Source: Pseudomonas sp. LB-090624
GTDB lineage: Bacteria > Pseudomonadota > Gammaproteobacteria > Pseudomonadales > Pseudomonadaceae
Assembly: GCF_003205205.1 (NCBI RefSeq)
Contig: NZ_QJRL01000012.1
Coordinates: 1-64,000 of the forward strand
DNA: 64,000 bases
Direction: 5' to 3'
Part shown: positions 37,691 through 46,564 of the stretch, piece by piece
How the letters are laid out: every line of letters starts with the position of its first letter
Numbering within the stretch: the stretch's first letter is position 1
Made by a program: the position numbers and the translations under genes
The notes under the pieces: model-generated
Told to the model about the DNA's origin: nothing
Seen by the model: the letters and a program-made list of their open reading frames with translations, nothing else
Databases searched by the model: none

Positions 37691-38373
37691 CAGGCCTCCA
37701 CCGGCGCTACAAGGCGGCCCGCGTCCAGACGGATATGGCGACGGCAGCGGCGCGCGAGGCGCTCGTCATGGGTGACCAGCACCAGCGTGGTACCGCGCTC
37801 CTTGTTCAGCTCGAACAACAGGTCGCTGATGCGCTCGCCGGTGTGGCTGTCGAGGTTTCCGGTGGGTTCGTCGGCGAACAGCACCGCTGGCTGGGCGGCA
37901 AACGCCCGGGCGATGGCCACCCGCTGCTGTTCGCCGCCTGAGAGCTGGCGCGGGGTGTGGCTCAGACGCTTGCCCAGGCCGACCCGTTCCAGCAGGGTGC
38001 GCGCATGCTCGCGGGCATCTCGTCGGCCGTCCAGCTCCAGGGGCAGCATCACGTTCTCCAAGGCATTGAGGCTGTCGAGCAACTGGAATGACTGAAACAC
38101 GAACCCCACATGTTCGGCGCGCACCCGGGCGCGCTGGTCTTCGTCCAGCGGCCCGAGGTCGTGGCCGGCGAGGATGACTTTGCCGGCGCTGGGCTGGTCG
38201 AGGCCGGCGAGCAGGCCGAGCAGGGTCGACTTGCCCGAGCCCGAGGCGCCGACGATGGCCAGGCTGTCGCCCTGGGCCAGGTCAAGGGAGAGCGCGTGGA
38301 GGATGGTCAAGTCACCTTCCGCACTGGGGACCACTTTGCTAAGGTTCTGCGCAACGAGAATGCTGGGGCCCAT
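37690..38373 (-). CDS. ybbA: ABC transporter ATP-binding protein (YbbA-like)
   Basis: This 227-residue nucleotide-binding subunit of the LolD/MacB type has Walker A GASGSGKST (42-50), the Q-loop in GFVFQSFQLL, the ABC signature LSGGEQQRVAIARA, Walker B AVLFADEPTGNLD and the H-switch in VTHD. It partners the permease directly downstream. ATG 38373 gives the family start. A longer open frame through tesA on the opposite strand is spurious. Its start is only 10 bp from the divergent tesA start. Confidence 0.94.
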   Translation of the reverse strand: MGPSILVAQNLSKVVPSAEGDLTILHALSLDLAQGDSLAIVGASGSGKSTLLGLLAGLDQPSAGKVILAGHDLGPLDEDQRARVRAEHVGFVFQSFQLLDSLNALENVMLPLELDGRRDAREHARTLLERVGLGKRLSHTPRQLSGGEQQRVAIARAFAAQPAVLFADEPTGNLDSHTGERISDLLFELNKERGTTLVLVTHDERLARRCRRHIRLDAGRLVAPVEA

Positions 38374-38383
38374 GGAGAATCCG

Positions 38384-38989
38384 ATGCGAGTGTGGTGGTT
38401 GAGTGCCGGTCTGGCCCTGTATTGCCTGGCCCAGAGCGCGGCGGCGGGAACACTGCTGGTTGTTGGCGATAGTATCAGCGCCGGTTTCGGCCTGGATACC
38501 CGCCAGGGTTGGGTGTCTCTGTTGCAGACCCGGCTCAGGGAGGAAGGTTTCGACGACGAAGTGGTGAATGCGTCTATCAGCGGCGACACCAGTGCAGGTG
38601 GCCAGGCGCGGCTGCCGGCGCTGCTTGCAGCGCACAAGCCGAGCCTGGTGGTACTGGAGCTGGGCGGTAACGATGGCCTGCGCGGCCAGCCCCCGGCGCA
38701 ATTGCAACAAAATCTTGCCTCGATGATCGAAAGCGCGCGCCAGGCCGGTGCCAAGGTAGTGCTGTTGGGTATGCGCCTGCCGCCCAATTATGGTGTGCGT
38801 TACACCAGCGCTTTTGCCCAGGTGTATGAACAGCTCGCAGCGGACAAACAGGTGCCATTGGTGCCGTTTTTCCTGGAAGGGGTAGGGGGTGTGCCGGAGC
38901 TGATGCAGGCTGACGGCATTCATCCGGCCCAGGGTGCCCAGCAGCGCCTGCTGGAAAATGCCTGGCCGGCGATAAAACCCTTGCTGTGA
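38384..38989 (+). CDS. tesA: periplasmic SGNH esterase/lysophospholipase/thioesterase TesA
   Basis: This 201-residue secreted hydrolase has a signal peptide (about 1-21) followed directly by the GDSL block VVGDSISAGFG with S30. Block III LELGGNDGLRG and block V ADGIHP, which completes the Ser-Asp-His triad, are intact. The enzyme cleaves acyl-thioesters, lysophospholipids and aryl esters. GGAG lies 6 nt before ATG 38384, so I prefer it to ATG 38372, which would overlap the divergent gene start. The pairing with ybbA is conserved from E. coli to Pseudomonas. Confidence 0.93.
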   Translation: MRVWWLSAGLALYCLAQSAAAGTLLVVGDSISAGFGLDTRQGWVSLLQTRLREEGFDDEVVNASISGDTSAGGQARLPALLAAHKPSLVVLELGGNDGLRGQPPAQLQQNLASMIESARQAGAKVVLLGMRLPPNYGVRYTSAFAQVYEQLAADKQVPLVPFFLEGVGGVPELMQADGIHPAQGAQQRLLENAWPAIKPLL

Positions 38990-39047
38990 CGCTTTAAACG
39001 GGGGCCGCTTTCCGCTAATGTTGCGCCCCCCGTTTCGAGTGCCCCCG

Positions 39048-39338
39048 ATGCCGCGCCCTGCCTGGTCCCTTTATGCCTACCAACTGATCGAGCCCGACGA
39101 GCAGCTCGACCTGTTCGCTTGCCAGGAAATTCGCGTTCACCTGGTGGCCCGCCAGCTAGAGCTGGGCGTGCCGGTCGACCGTACCCTGTGCGGCGGTTTG
39201 CTGCCAGCGCAGCCGCGCTGGTCGGGGGTGCCGCGCTCGATCTACCGCGATGGCCGCCTGTGTGACCTGTGCCGCGCCATCCTCGATGCGCAGCGCCGCG
39301 GCATGCGCCCGGTGTGGCCAGAGCTGCACGGCAGCTGA
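39048..39338 (+). CDS. hypothetical protein with CxxC motif
   Basis: This 96-residue cytosolic protein has no signal or membrane helix. The C-terminal GRLCDLCRAILDAQRRG has a CxxC pair, and an upstream cysteine (RTLCGG) could help bind metal. I do not recognise the family. ATG 39048 is preferred, with GAG in range; ATG 39018 would add ten proline-rich residues. It lies between tesA and the L,D-transpeptidase gene. Confidence 0.6.
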   Translation: MPRPAWSLYAYQLIEPDEQLDLFACQEIRVHLVARQLELGVPVDRTLCGGLLPAQPRWSGVPRSIYRDGRLCDLCRAILDAQRRGMRPVWPELHGS

Positions 39339-39451
39339 ACGGCAGCCACCTTTCATCATCTGAAACGCTTGCGCGGCGGCAATGCCTCCCGCTTGCAGCG
39401 GAGCGGGTGTACAATCGTTCCTCTTGACCCATCTTTCGAAGGATTTACCGG

Positions 39452-40429
39452 ATGTTGCCGCGCTTTCCTGCCGTCACCCGTAGCCTGTCCCTGGCCGCCC
39501 TGCTGGTAGCGGGCCCCGCCGCTGCGCTGGAGCTGCCACTGCCACCGCCCGGTGAAGACATCGTCGGCCAGGTGCAAGTGATCAAGGCAAAGTACGAGGA
39601 CACGTTCGCCGACATCGGCACCGCCAACGACCTCGGCTACCTGGAAATGATCGCCGCCAACCCGGGTGTCGACCCCTGGCTGCCGGGTGCCGGCACCGAG
39701 ATCATCCTGCCGACCCGCTACATCCTCCCGCCCGGCCCGCGTGAAGGTATCGTCATCAACCTGGCTGAGTACCGCATGTATTACTTCCCGAAAGGGCAGA
39801 ATGTGGTGCATACCTTCCCGCTGGGTATCGGGCGCGAGGGCTGGGGCTCGCCGATTGCCAACACCAAGATCACTGCCAAGACGCCGAACCCGACCTGGAC
39901 CCCGCCCGCATCCATTCGCAAGGAACACGCGGCGGACGGTGACATCCTGCCGACCGTGGTGCCGGCCGGCCCGGACAACCCGCTGGGGCCCTTCAAGTTC
40001 ACCCTGGGTGTGCCGGGGTACCTGATCCACGGTTCGAACAAGAAGTTCGGAATTGGCATGCGTACCAGTCACGGTTGTTTCCGCATGCTCAACAACAATG
40101 TGCTGGAACTGTCGAAGATGGTGCCGGTGGGTACGCCGGTGCGCATCATCAACGAGCCTTACAAGTTCGGTATCAGTGCTGGCAAGGTCTATCTTGAGGC
40201 GCACACGCCGCTGGATGATCAAGGTAACCCGTCGGTCGTCGACAAGCACACCGCGGTTATCAATGCCTTGCTCAAGCGGGAAGACCTGGCCAATAACCTG
40301 CGCATGAACTGGGACATGGTGCGTGACGTAGTGGCTGCGGAAGATGGCATGCCGGTAGAAATTGCCATTCCGGTCGAGAACCAGGGTGGTTCACCGATGG
40401 TGTCGAGCATCCCGCCCGAACTGCAGTAA
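39452..40429 (+). CDS. L,D-transpeptidase (YkuD) with LysM-like domain
   Basis: This 325-residue periplasmic enzyme has a signal peptide (about 1-25), a LysM-like segment (about 48-90; IAANPGVDPWLPGAGTEIIL) and the YkuD catalytic domain. The domain's H193 and H207-G208-C209 motif (HGSNKKFGIG ... SHGCFRM) is intact. Family members make 3-3 peptidoglycan cross-links or anchor Lpp-type lipoproteins to meso-diaminopimelate. The convergent neighbour encodes an OprI-type lipoprotein ending in lysine, which favours the anchoring role (compare E. coli ErfK/YbiS). Confidence 0.92.
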   Translation: MLPRFPAVTRSLSLAALLVAGPAAALELPLPPPGEDIVGQVQVIKAKYEDTFADIGTANDLGYLEMIAANPGVDPWLPGAGTEIILPTRYILPPGPREGIVINLAEYRMYYFPKGQNVVHTFPLGIGREGWGSPIANTKITAKTPNPTWTPPASIRKEHAADGDILPTVVPAGPDNPLGPFKFTLGVPGYLIHGSNKKFGIGMRTSHGCFRMLNNNVLELSKMVPVGTPVRIINEPYKFGISAGKVYLEAHTPLDDQGNPSVVDKHTAVINALLKREDLANNLRMNWDMVRDVVAAEDGMPVEIAIPVENQGGSPMVSSIPPELQ

Positions 40430-40448
40430 GCGAATTGCGACACACCCC

Positions 40449-40477
40449 GGCCCGCCTTAGTGCGGGCCTTTTCGTTT
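40449..40477 (+). terminator. intrinsic terminator of the L,D-transpeptidase gene
   Basis: GGCCCGC (40449-40455) pairs with GCGGGCC (40462-40468), followed by TTTTCGTTT. Confidence 0.8.
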
Positions 40478-40507
40478 CTGACGGGCGTGCCAGCCTTGTT
40501 CGCGCGC

Positions 40508-40537
40508 AATAAAAAAGCCGACCCACAAGTGGGTCGG
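40508..40537 (-). terminator. intrinsic terminator of oprI
   Basis: On the minus strand AGCCGACCCAC and GTGGGTCGGCT form an 11-bp stem with a 2-nt gap (functional loop of four), followed by six T residues. Confidence 0.9.
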
Positions 40538-40561
40538 CTCCTTAACAATCCGTGAGGATTA

Positions 40562-40813
40562 TTACTTGCGGCTGGCTTTGTCCAGCATACGCAGGGCGCG
40601 CTCGTTGGCTTCGTCAGCGGTCTGCTGAGCCTTCTGAGCGGCTGCCAGTGCGTCGTCAGCCTTACGGTAGGCTTCATCGGCACGAGCTTGAGCGCGAGCT
40701 GCTGCGTCTTCAGTCGCAGTCAGACGAGCTTCGGTTTCTTTGGATACGCTGCTGCAACCGGTAGCCAGAACTGCGGCCAGAGCCAGAGCAGAGAATTTCA
40801 GAACGTTGTTCAT
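40562..40813 (-). CDS. oprI: major outer-membrane lipoprotein OprI (Lpp-like)
   Basis: This 83-residue lipoprotein has a type II signal ([10 protein letters not shown], acylated C20). The mature part is a single heptad-repeat helix ([20 protein letters not shown]) that forms a coiled-coil trimer, and the C-terminus [12 protein letters not shown] carries the lysine through which Lpp-type proteins bond to peptidoglycan. ATG 40813 is the family start. Strong terminator and long AT-rich upstream region fit very high expression. Confidence 0.95.
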   Translation of the reverse strand: MNNVLKFSALALAAVLATGCSSVSKETEARLTATEDAAARAQARADEAYRKADDALAAAQKAQQTADEANERALRMLDKASRK

Positions 40814-41321
40814 CGTGTTCCCCTTCAAGGACTTTCTATTAAATAGCCATCTCTCGGAAAAGAGAAACTGGCCGGCGTACATAGTACCCATTACTTGTAG
40901 TAAGTAAACTGACTGAGCGCAAGAACTGCAAAAAAAATGTTGCTTGACGTCTGGTCGACAAGATTTGTGACGTGCTTGTGAAAAAAATGGGGAGGGTTCG
41001 CAAGCGATTGTAGTACAGGAACTTTTTTGCTGAACTAAGGGTGACTTTAACTGTCCTTGGGCGTCTTAAGCCCTAGAACATCCGGCGGCTATTGAGCGGG
41101 CAGGGGAAGAGTCGCCCTGGTAGCGTTTTGGCCATTTTTAACGGCCGCCACCTTGAGCAATCCTGCTTGCCGCGCCTACTATCTTGTGAGTGCCAGAAGA
41201 CGCGAACGATTGCAATCGTCCAGCGGTCGAAGGGGCAACAGGTGGCGCAGACAGTTCTGTGCCGGATAAACCACCATCGGTTAAGGTATGGGTCTGCCGA
41301 GAAGACCTGCGAGGAGTAGTG
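40814..41321. other. 508-bp intergenic region upstream of oprI and the GNAT gene
   Basis: This must hold the divergent promoters for oprI (minus) and the small GNAT gene (plus). The oprI side is AT-rich with several A/T tracts (40930-41030). Near the GNAT side there is a perfect 14-bp palindrome ACGATTGCAATCGT at 41206-41219. I could not fix promoter hexamers with confidence and see no further gene. Confidence 0.5.
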
Positions 41322-41603
41322 ATGAGCGAAGCGCTGACCATCCACCATGACCAGGCCGGTCATCAGTTTGAGACCAACGTGGACGGTCATCGTGCCTACC
41401 TGACGTACATGGACTTGGGCAAGCAGACGCTGGACATCTATCGCACCTTCGTCCCCAACGCCCTGCGTGGCCGCGGGATTGCTGCCGCGCTGACCGAACG
41501 GGCGCTGGAGTACGCTGAGCAGATGGGTTACACGGTGATCCCGTCCTGCTCGTATGTGGAACGCTACATGGAGCGCCAGCAGCGGCATTCGAGCAAGGCC
41601 TGA
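41322..41603 (+). CDS. small GNAT-fold N-acetyltransferase (YjdJ-like)
   Basis: This 93-residue protein is a minimal GNAT domain. ETNVDGHRAYLTYMDLGKQT forms the first strands and FVPNALRGRGIAAALTERAL is the acetyl-CoA pyrophosphate loop (RGRGIA). VIPSCSYVERYMERQ is the end signature of the short YjdJ/NATD1 type. Substrate unknown. GAGGAG precedes ATG 41322; the longer frame adds 44 low-quality residues. Confidence 0.88.
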   Translation: MSEALTIHHDQAGHQFETNVDGHRAYLTYMDLGKQTLDIYRTFVPNALRGRGIAAALTERALEYAEQMGYTVIPSCSYVERYMERQQRHSSKA

Positions 41604-41612
41604 ATCTGTATT

Positions 41613-41648
41613 AAAAAAAGCGGGGCCGCTGTGCGGCCCCGCTTTTTT
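41613..41648. terminator. bidirectional terminator between GNAT gene and DAHP synthase gene
   Basis: AAAAAAAGCGGGGCCGC and GCGGCCCCGCTTTTTT form a very stable stem with a TGT loop and T-runs in both directions. It serves the two converging genes. Confidence 0.92.
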
Positions 41649-41659
41649 ATTGCGCCAAA

Positions 41660-42736
41660 TCAGCCGCGTTTACGCTGCGGCAGCACATCCTTCAGCTTGG
41701 CGTGCATGCTGCGCAGGGTCTTTTCGGTAGCTGACCAGTCGATGCAGGCATCGGTAATCGACACGCCGTATTGCAGCTCTTCCAGGTTCTTCGGAATCGA
41801 CTGGCAGCCCCAGTTCAGGTGGCTTTCAACCATCAGGCCGATGATCGACTGGTTGCCTTCGAGAATCTGGTTGGCCACGTTCTCCATCACCAGCGGTTGC
41901 AGGGCCGGGTCCTTGTTGGAGTTGGCGTGGCTGCAATCGACCATGATGTTGGCCTTGATCTTGGCCTTCGCCAGGTCCTGCTCACACAAGGCGACGCTGA
42001 CCGAGTCGTAGTTCGGCTTGCCGTTACCGCCGCGCAGTACTACGTGGCCGTAAGGGTTGCCCTTGGTGGTGACGATCGACACGCCGCCTTCCTGGTTGAT
42101 GCCCAGGAAACGGTGCGGCTTGGACACCGACTGCAGGGCGTTGATGGCAACGGTGAGGCCGCCGTCGGTGCCATTCTTGAAGCCGACCGCCGAGGACAGG
42201 CCCGAGGCCATTTCGCGGTGGGTTTGCGATTCGGTGGTGCGGGCGCCGATGGCCGACCAGCTGATCAGGTCCTGCAGGTACTGCGGGGAGATCGGGTCGA
42301 GTGCTTCGGTGGCGGTCGGCAGGCCCATTTCGGCCAGGTCGAGCAGCAACTGGCGGCCGATGTGCAGGCCGTCCTGGATCTTGAACGAGTCATCCAGGTA
42401 GGGGTCGTTGATCAGGCCTTTCCAGCCGACGGTGGTGCGCGGTTTTTCGAAGTACACACGCATGACCAGGTACAGCGTATCGGACACTTCTTCGGCCAGC
42501 ACCTTCAGGCGCTCGGCGTACTCGTGGGCGGCCTTGATGTCGTGGATGGAGCAAGGGCCAACCACGATGAACAGGCGATGGTCCTTGCCGTCGAGAATAT
42601 TGCGCACCACTTCACGGCCGGCAGTAACGGTCTGCAGGGCCTTGGCGCTGAGGGGGATTTCCTTCTTGAGCTGATCGGGGGTGATCAGGGTCTCGTTGGA
42701 GGCAACGTTCAAGTCATCGATCGGTAAATCAGCCAT
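41660..42736 (-). CDS. aroF: 3-deoxy-7-phosphoheptulonate synthase (DAHP synthase, class I alpha)
   Basis: This 358-residue enzyme condenses phosphoenolpyruvate with erythrose 4-phosphate, the first shikimate step. Diagnostic segments are VVGPCSIHD (metal cysteine), MRVYFEKPRTTVGWKG (PEP site), GARTTESQTHREMASGLSS, GFKNGTDGG and DCSHANSNKD. Class I alpha enzymes are feedback-inhibited by Tyr, Phe or Trp; the type cannot be fixed here, so the symbol is nominal. ATG 42736 gives the family start. Confidence 0.93.
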   Translation of the reverse strand: MADLPIDDLNVASNETLITPDQLKKEIPLSAKALQTVTAGREVVRNILDGKDHRLFIVVGPCSIHDIKAAHEYAERLKVLAEEVSDTLYLVMRVYFEKPRTTVGWKGLINDPYLDDSFKIQDGLHIGRQLLLDLAEMGLPTATEALDPISPQYLQDLISWSAIGARTTESQTHREMASGLSSAVGFKNGTDGGLTVAINALQSVSKPHRFLGINQEGGVSIVTTKGNPYGHVVLRGGNGKPNYDSVSVALCEQDLAKAKIKANIMVDCSHANSNKDPALQPLVMENVANQILEGNQSIIGLMVESHLNWGCQSIPKNLEELQYGVSITDACIDWSATEKTLRSMHAKLKDVLPQRKRG

Positions 42737-42970
42737 CGTGTTACTCGTCAGGTCACGGGTGCCGGCCGCCAACTATCCCCGTGCGGCCCAGCAGCAAGAA
42801 TAATCGCAGCGGGGAGCCGAACCTTAGCGCGTTACAGGTGGCGCGACAATGGGCTGGGCCCAGTCATTGTGGGGTTTTTCCGCGTTCGGGGGGCGCTGCG
42901 CGCGAACGGGCTGCCCAGTGTTGCGCAACCTGTGTAAAAAGAACGCTGAATTTATCCAGTGGAGATCGGC

Positions 42971-43918
42971 ATGCATTCGCACACACCCCGCATCGGCATC
43001 ATTGGCACCGGCGCCATCGGCGGCTTCTACGGGTTGATGCTGGCCCGTGCCGGTTTCGACGTCCATTTTCTGTTGCGCAGCGAGTACCAGGCTGTTCGTG
43101 CGCAAGGCCTGACGCTGGACAGTGCCGTCCATGGCGCGATGCAGATGGACGTGCAGGCCTACGCCAACGCCGCCGACATGCCGCCATGCGACTGGCTGCT
43201 GATCGGTGCCAAAGCCACCAGCAACGATCAGCTGGCGCCGCTGATCGTCCAGGCGGCTGCGCCAGGCGCCAAGGTGGTGCTGCTGCAGAACGGCCTGGGC
43301 GTGGAGGAGCGGCTGCGGCCAGCTTTGCGCAACGATATGCACCTGCTCGGTGGGCTGTGTTTCATCTGCGTCAACCGCCAGGCTCCGGGTGTGATCCGCC
43401 ACCAGGCGTTGGGGGCGGTCAATCTGGGCTATCACAGCGGGCCGGCCAGTGACGGCGGGGCTGCGCTTGCCAGGGAAGGAGCCGGCCTGTTCCAGGCGGC
43501 AGGTATCGATTCGCAGGCCATGCCGAACCTGGCCCTGGCGCGCTGGCAAAAGCTGGTGTGGAACGTGCCCTACAACGGCCTGTCGGTGCTGCTGGGGGCC
43601 AGTACCACGCCACTGATGGCCGACAGCCACAGCCGCGAGCTGATCCAGGCCTTGATGGCCGAGGTGGTGCAGGGGGCGGCGGCGTGTGGCCAGGTGTTGC
43701 CCGAGGGTTACGCCGAGCACCTGTTCCAGGTGACAGAGCGTATGCCCGACTACTGGCCAAGCATGTACCACGACCATGTGCACAAGCGCCGGCTGGAGCT
43801 GCAGGCCATCTATGCCGAGCCGCTGGCACAGGCAATGGCCGCCGGCTGCAGCCTGCCGCGCATGCAGATGCTGCATCAGGCGCTGAGTTTCATCGACAGC
43901 AGCGACCGCCGCCGCTGA
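42971..43918 (+). CDS. PanE/ApbA-family 2-dehydropantoate 2-reductase-like protein
   Basis: This 315-residue cytosolic NADPH-dependent reductase has the Rossmann GIIGTGAIGGFYG (about 9-21), VVLLQNGLGVEERL, and the C-terminal catalytic lysine in RWQKLVWNVPYNGLS. Family members reduce ketopantoate for CoA synthesis. Pseudomonas carries several paralogues and this one may act on another 2-oxo acid. GGAG lies 6 nt before ATG 42971. It is divergent from the DAHP synthase gene. Confidence 0.87.
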   Translation: MHSHTPRIGIIGTGAIGGFYGLMLARAGFDVHFLLRSEYQAVRAQGLTLDSAVHGAMQMDVQAYANAADMPPCDWLLIGAKATSNDQLAPLIVQAAAPGAKVVLLQNGLGVEERLRPALRNDMHLLGGLCFICVNRQAPGVIRHQALGAVNLGYHSGPASDGGAALAREGAGLFQAAGIDSQAMPNLALARWQKLVWNVPYNGLSVLLGASTTPLMADSHSRELIQALMAEVVQGAAACGQVLPEGYAEHLFQVTERMPDYWPSMYHDHVHKRRLELQAIYAEPLAQAMAAGCSLPRMQMLHQALSFIDSSDRRR

Positions 43919-43951
43919 GGTCGGCTTTGGTCTGCAGCCCGCGCCAGTAGT

Positions 43952-43981
43952 GCGCCAGACGGCAAAGCGAGCGTCTGGCGC
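43952..43981 (+). terminator. hairpin after the PanE-like gene
   Basis: GCGCCAGACG (43952-43961) pairs perfectly with CGTCTGGCGC (43972-43981). No T-run; possible weak terminator. Confidence 0.4.
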
Positions 43982-44030
43982 GCTGCTAAGCTGAAGCTTG
44001 CTCTGCCGCTGCGGCAGTCGAGGAGGTCGA

Positions 44031-44528
44031 ATGATCCGCTCCATGCTGTACGCCACCGACCTCGGTGTCTACGCCCCTTTTGTGATGCAACACGCGCTGG
44101 CCCTGGCGCGCACTTTCGGCGCCGAATTGTATGTAATCCATGCGGTGGAGCCGATGGGCCAGTTCGCCGAGTCACTCCTGCAGAGCTACCTCGATGAACA
44201 GACACTGGACCAGCTGCACAGCCAGGGGGTGAACACGGTGATGGCCAACATAGAACAGCGTGTGCTGGAGAGCTTTCGCGACGAGCTGGGCGAGGAGGCC
44301 GACCTGGCGGTGATCAAGGCCGTGCGGGTGCGTCAGGGCGACCCGGCGCAGGTGATCCTGGATCAAGCGCAGCGATTAAGTGTCGACCTGCTGATATTCG
44401 GTAGCCACAGCGCCGGTGCCGGCGTGGATGTACCGCTGGGGCGCACCGCAGTGCGGTTGCTGCAGCTGTCGCCGGTACCGGTGTACATGGTGCCATTGGC
44501 GCAGCATCTGGGGCGTAGGAAATCATGA
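44031..44528 (+). CDS. universal stress protein (UspA family)
   Basis: This 165-residue cytosolic Usp fold starts IRSMLYATDLGVYAPFVMQH and has the late loop LLIFGSHSAGAGVDVPLGRT. The canonical ATP-binding pattern G-x2-G-x9-G-(S/T) is degenerate here: the second G is Ser and the final Ser/Thr is Arg. It may therefore not bind ATP. GAGGAGG precedes ATG 44031. It lies just upstream of cysB, an order I know from Pseudomonas, but a functional link is unproven. Confidence 0.88.
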   Translation: MIRSMLYATDLGVYAPFVMQHALALARTFGAELYVIHAVEPMGQFAESLLQSYLDEQTLDQLHSQGVNTVMANIEQRVLESFRDELGEEADLAVIKAVRVRQGDPAQVILDQAQRLSVDLLIFGSHSAGAGVDVPLGRTAVRLLQLSPVPVYMVPLAQHLGRRKS

Positions 44529-44559
44529 AGGTGGCCGTAGGCCATTTCCGGGCATGTAA

Positions 44560-45630
<1,071 letters not shown>

Positions 45631-45643
45631 TCCACAATTGCAA

Positions 45644-45670
45644 GGGGCCGCTATGCGGCCCCGGGTTTTT
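45644..45670 (+). terminator. intrinsic terminator of cysB
   Basis: GGGGCCGC (45644-45651) and GCGGCCCC (45655-45662) pair, followed by GGGTTTTT. Confidence 0.8.
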
Positions 45671-46404
45671 CAAGCTTTACTGATCAGGTTGCCTGCGTGC
45701 AACCCGCATTCCTTCTGCGTCGACTCTTCCCACCACCAACGCCCTTCACGCTCGTGCTGGTTCGGCAGCACGGGGCGGGTGCATGGCTCGCAGCCGATGC
45801 TGATGAAACCACGCTCATGCAGGCTGTTGTACGGCAGCTCCAGCATGCGGATATAACCCCACACTTCTGCGCTGCTCATCTGCGCCAGCGGGTTGAACTT
45901 GTACAGCGTGCGCTCGGGGGTGGAGAAGGCGCTGTCGATTTCAAGTGCGGCCACCTGGCTGCGGGTCCCTGGGCTCTGGTCGCGGCGCTGGCCGGTGGCC
46001 CAGGCGCTCACGGTCGCCAGCTTGCGGCGCAATGGCTCGATCTTGCGGATGCCGCAGCACTCGCCATGGCCGTCCTTGTAGAAGCTGAACAGCCCCTTGT
46101 CCTTGACGAACGGGTCGAGCTTGGCGCGGTCGGGGCTGAGGATTTCGATGGGCAGGTTGTACTGCTCGCGAACCTGGTCGATGAACCGGTAGGTCTCCGG
46201 GTGCAGGCGGCCGGTGTCGAGGCTGAATACCTTGACCTGCTTGTTCAGCTTCCAGGCCATGTCAACCAGCACCACGTCCTCGGCGCCGCTGAAGGAGATC
46301 CACAAGTCATCACCGAAGTGCTCGAAGGCAAGCTTGAGAATGTCCTGCGGGGACTTGTTGGCATAGGTCGCGGCCAGGGCGGCGACGTCGAAGGGTTGGC
46401 TCAT
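45670..46404 (-). CDS. cysH: assimilatory adenylylsulfate (APS) reductase
   Basis: This 244-residue cytosolic enzyme reduces APS to sulfite with thioredoxin. Two cysteine pairs, GECCGIRK and [12 protein letters not shown], bind the [4Fe-4S] cluster that marks APS rather than PAPS reductases. The catalytic cysteine lies in KECGLHAGN near the C-terminus. The P-loop-like [12 protein letters not shown] and the [10 protein letters not shown] segment complete the family signature. Converges on cysB. Confidence 0.95.
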   Translation of the reverse strand: MSQPFDVAALAATYANKSPQDILKLAFEHFGDDLWISFSGAEDVVLVDMAWKLNKQVKVFSLDTGRLHPETYRFIDQVREQYNLPIEILSPDRAKLDPFVKDKGLFSFYKDGHGECCGIRKIEPLRRKLATVSAWATGQRRDQSPGTRSQVAALEIDSAFSTPERTLYKFNPLAQMSSAEVWGYIRMLELPYNSLHERGFISIGCEPCTRPVLPNQHEREGRWWWEESTQKECGLHAGNLISKA

Positions 46405-46564
46405 CAGGCGGTTTCCATCTTGGCTGTGGCGCTGTGCGCTCGTAGTGGAGTGATGGTAACAAAAAAACGCGGGTTAGACGGTCTGATATCGGCGGCGCCT
46501 GCCTCGCGGTTCAGCTGCACATACCCTGTGGGCGCGGGCGCGCCCGCCAGGAATCCGCCACCGG

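Noticed and set aside
38174..38371. Long N-terminal extension of TesA
   Set aside because: It would overlap ybbA on the other strand and bury the signal peptide; the ATG at 38384 has GGAG at the right distance.
42959..42970. GTG start for the PanE-like gene at 42959
   Set aside because: That GTG lies within the Shine-Dalgarno region (GTGGAG) of the better ATG at 42971.
46405..46564. Possible thrH between cysH and pabB, as in P. aeruginosa
   Set aside because: The gap is only 160 bp and has no coding sequence; the gene is simply absent here.
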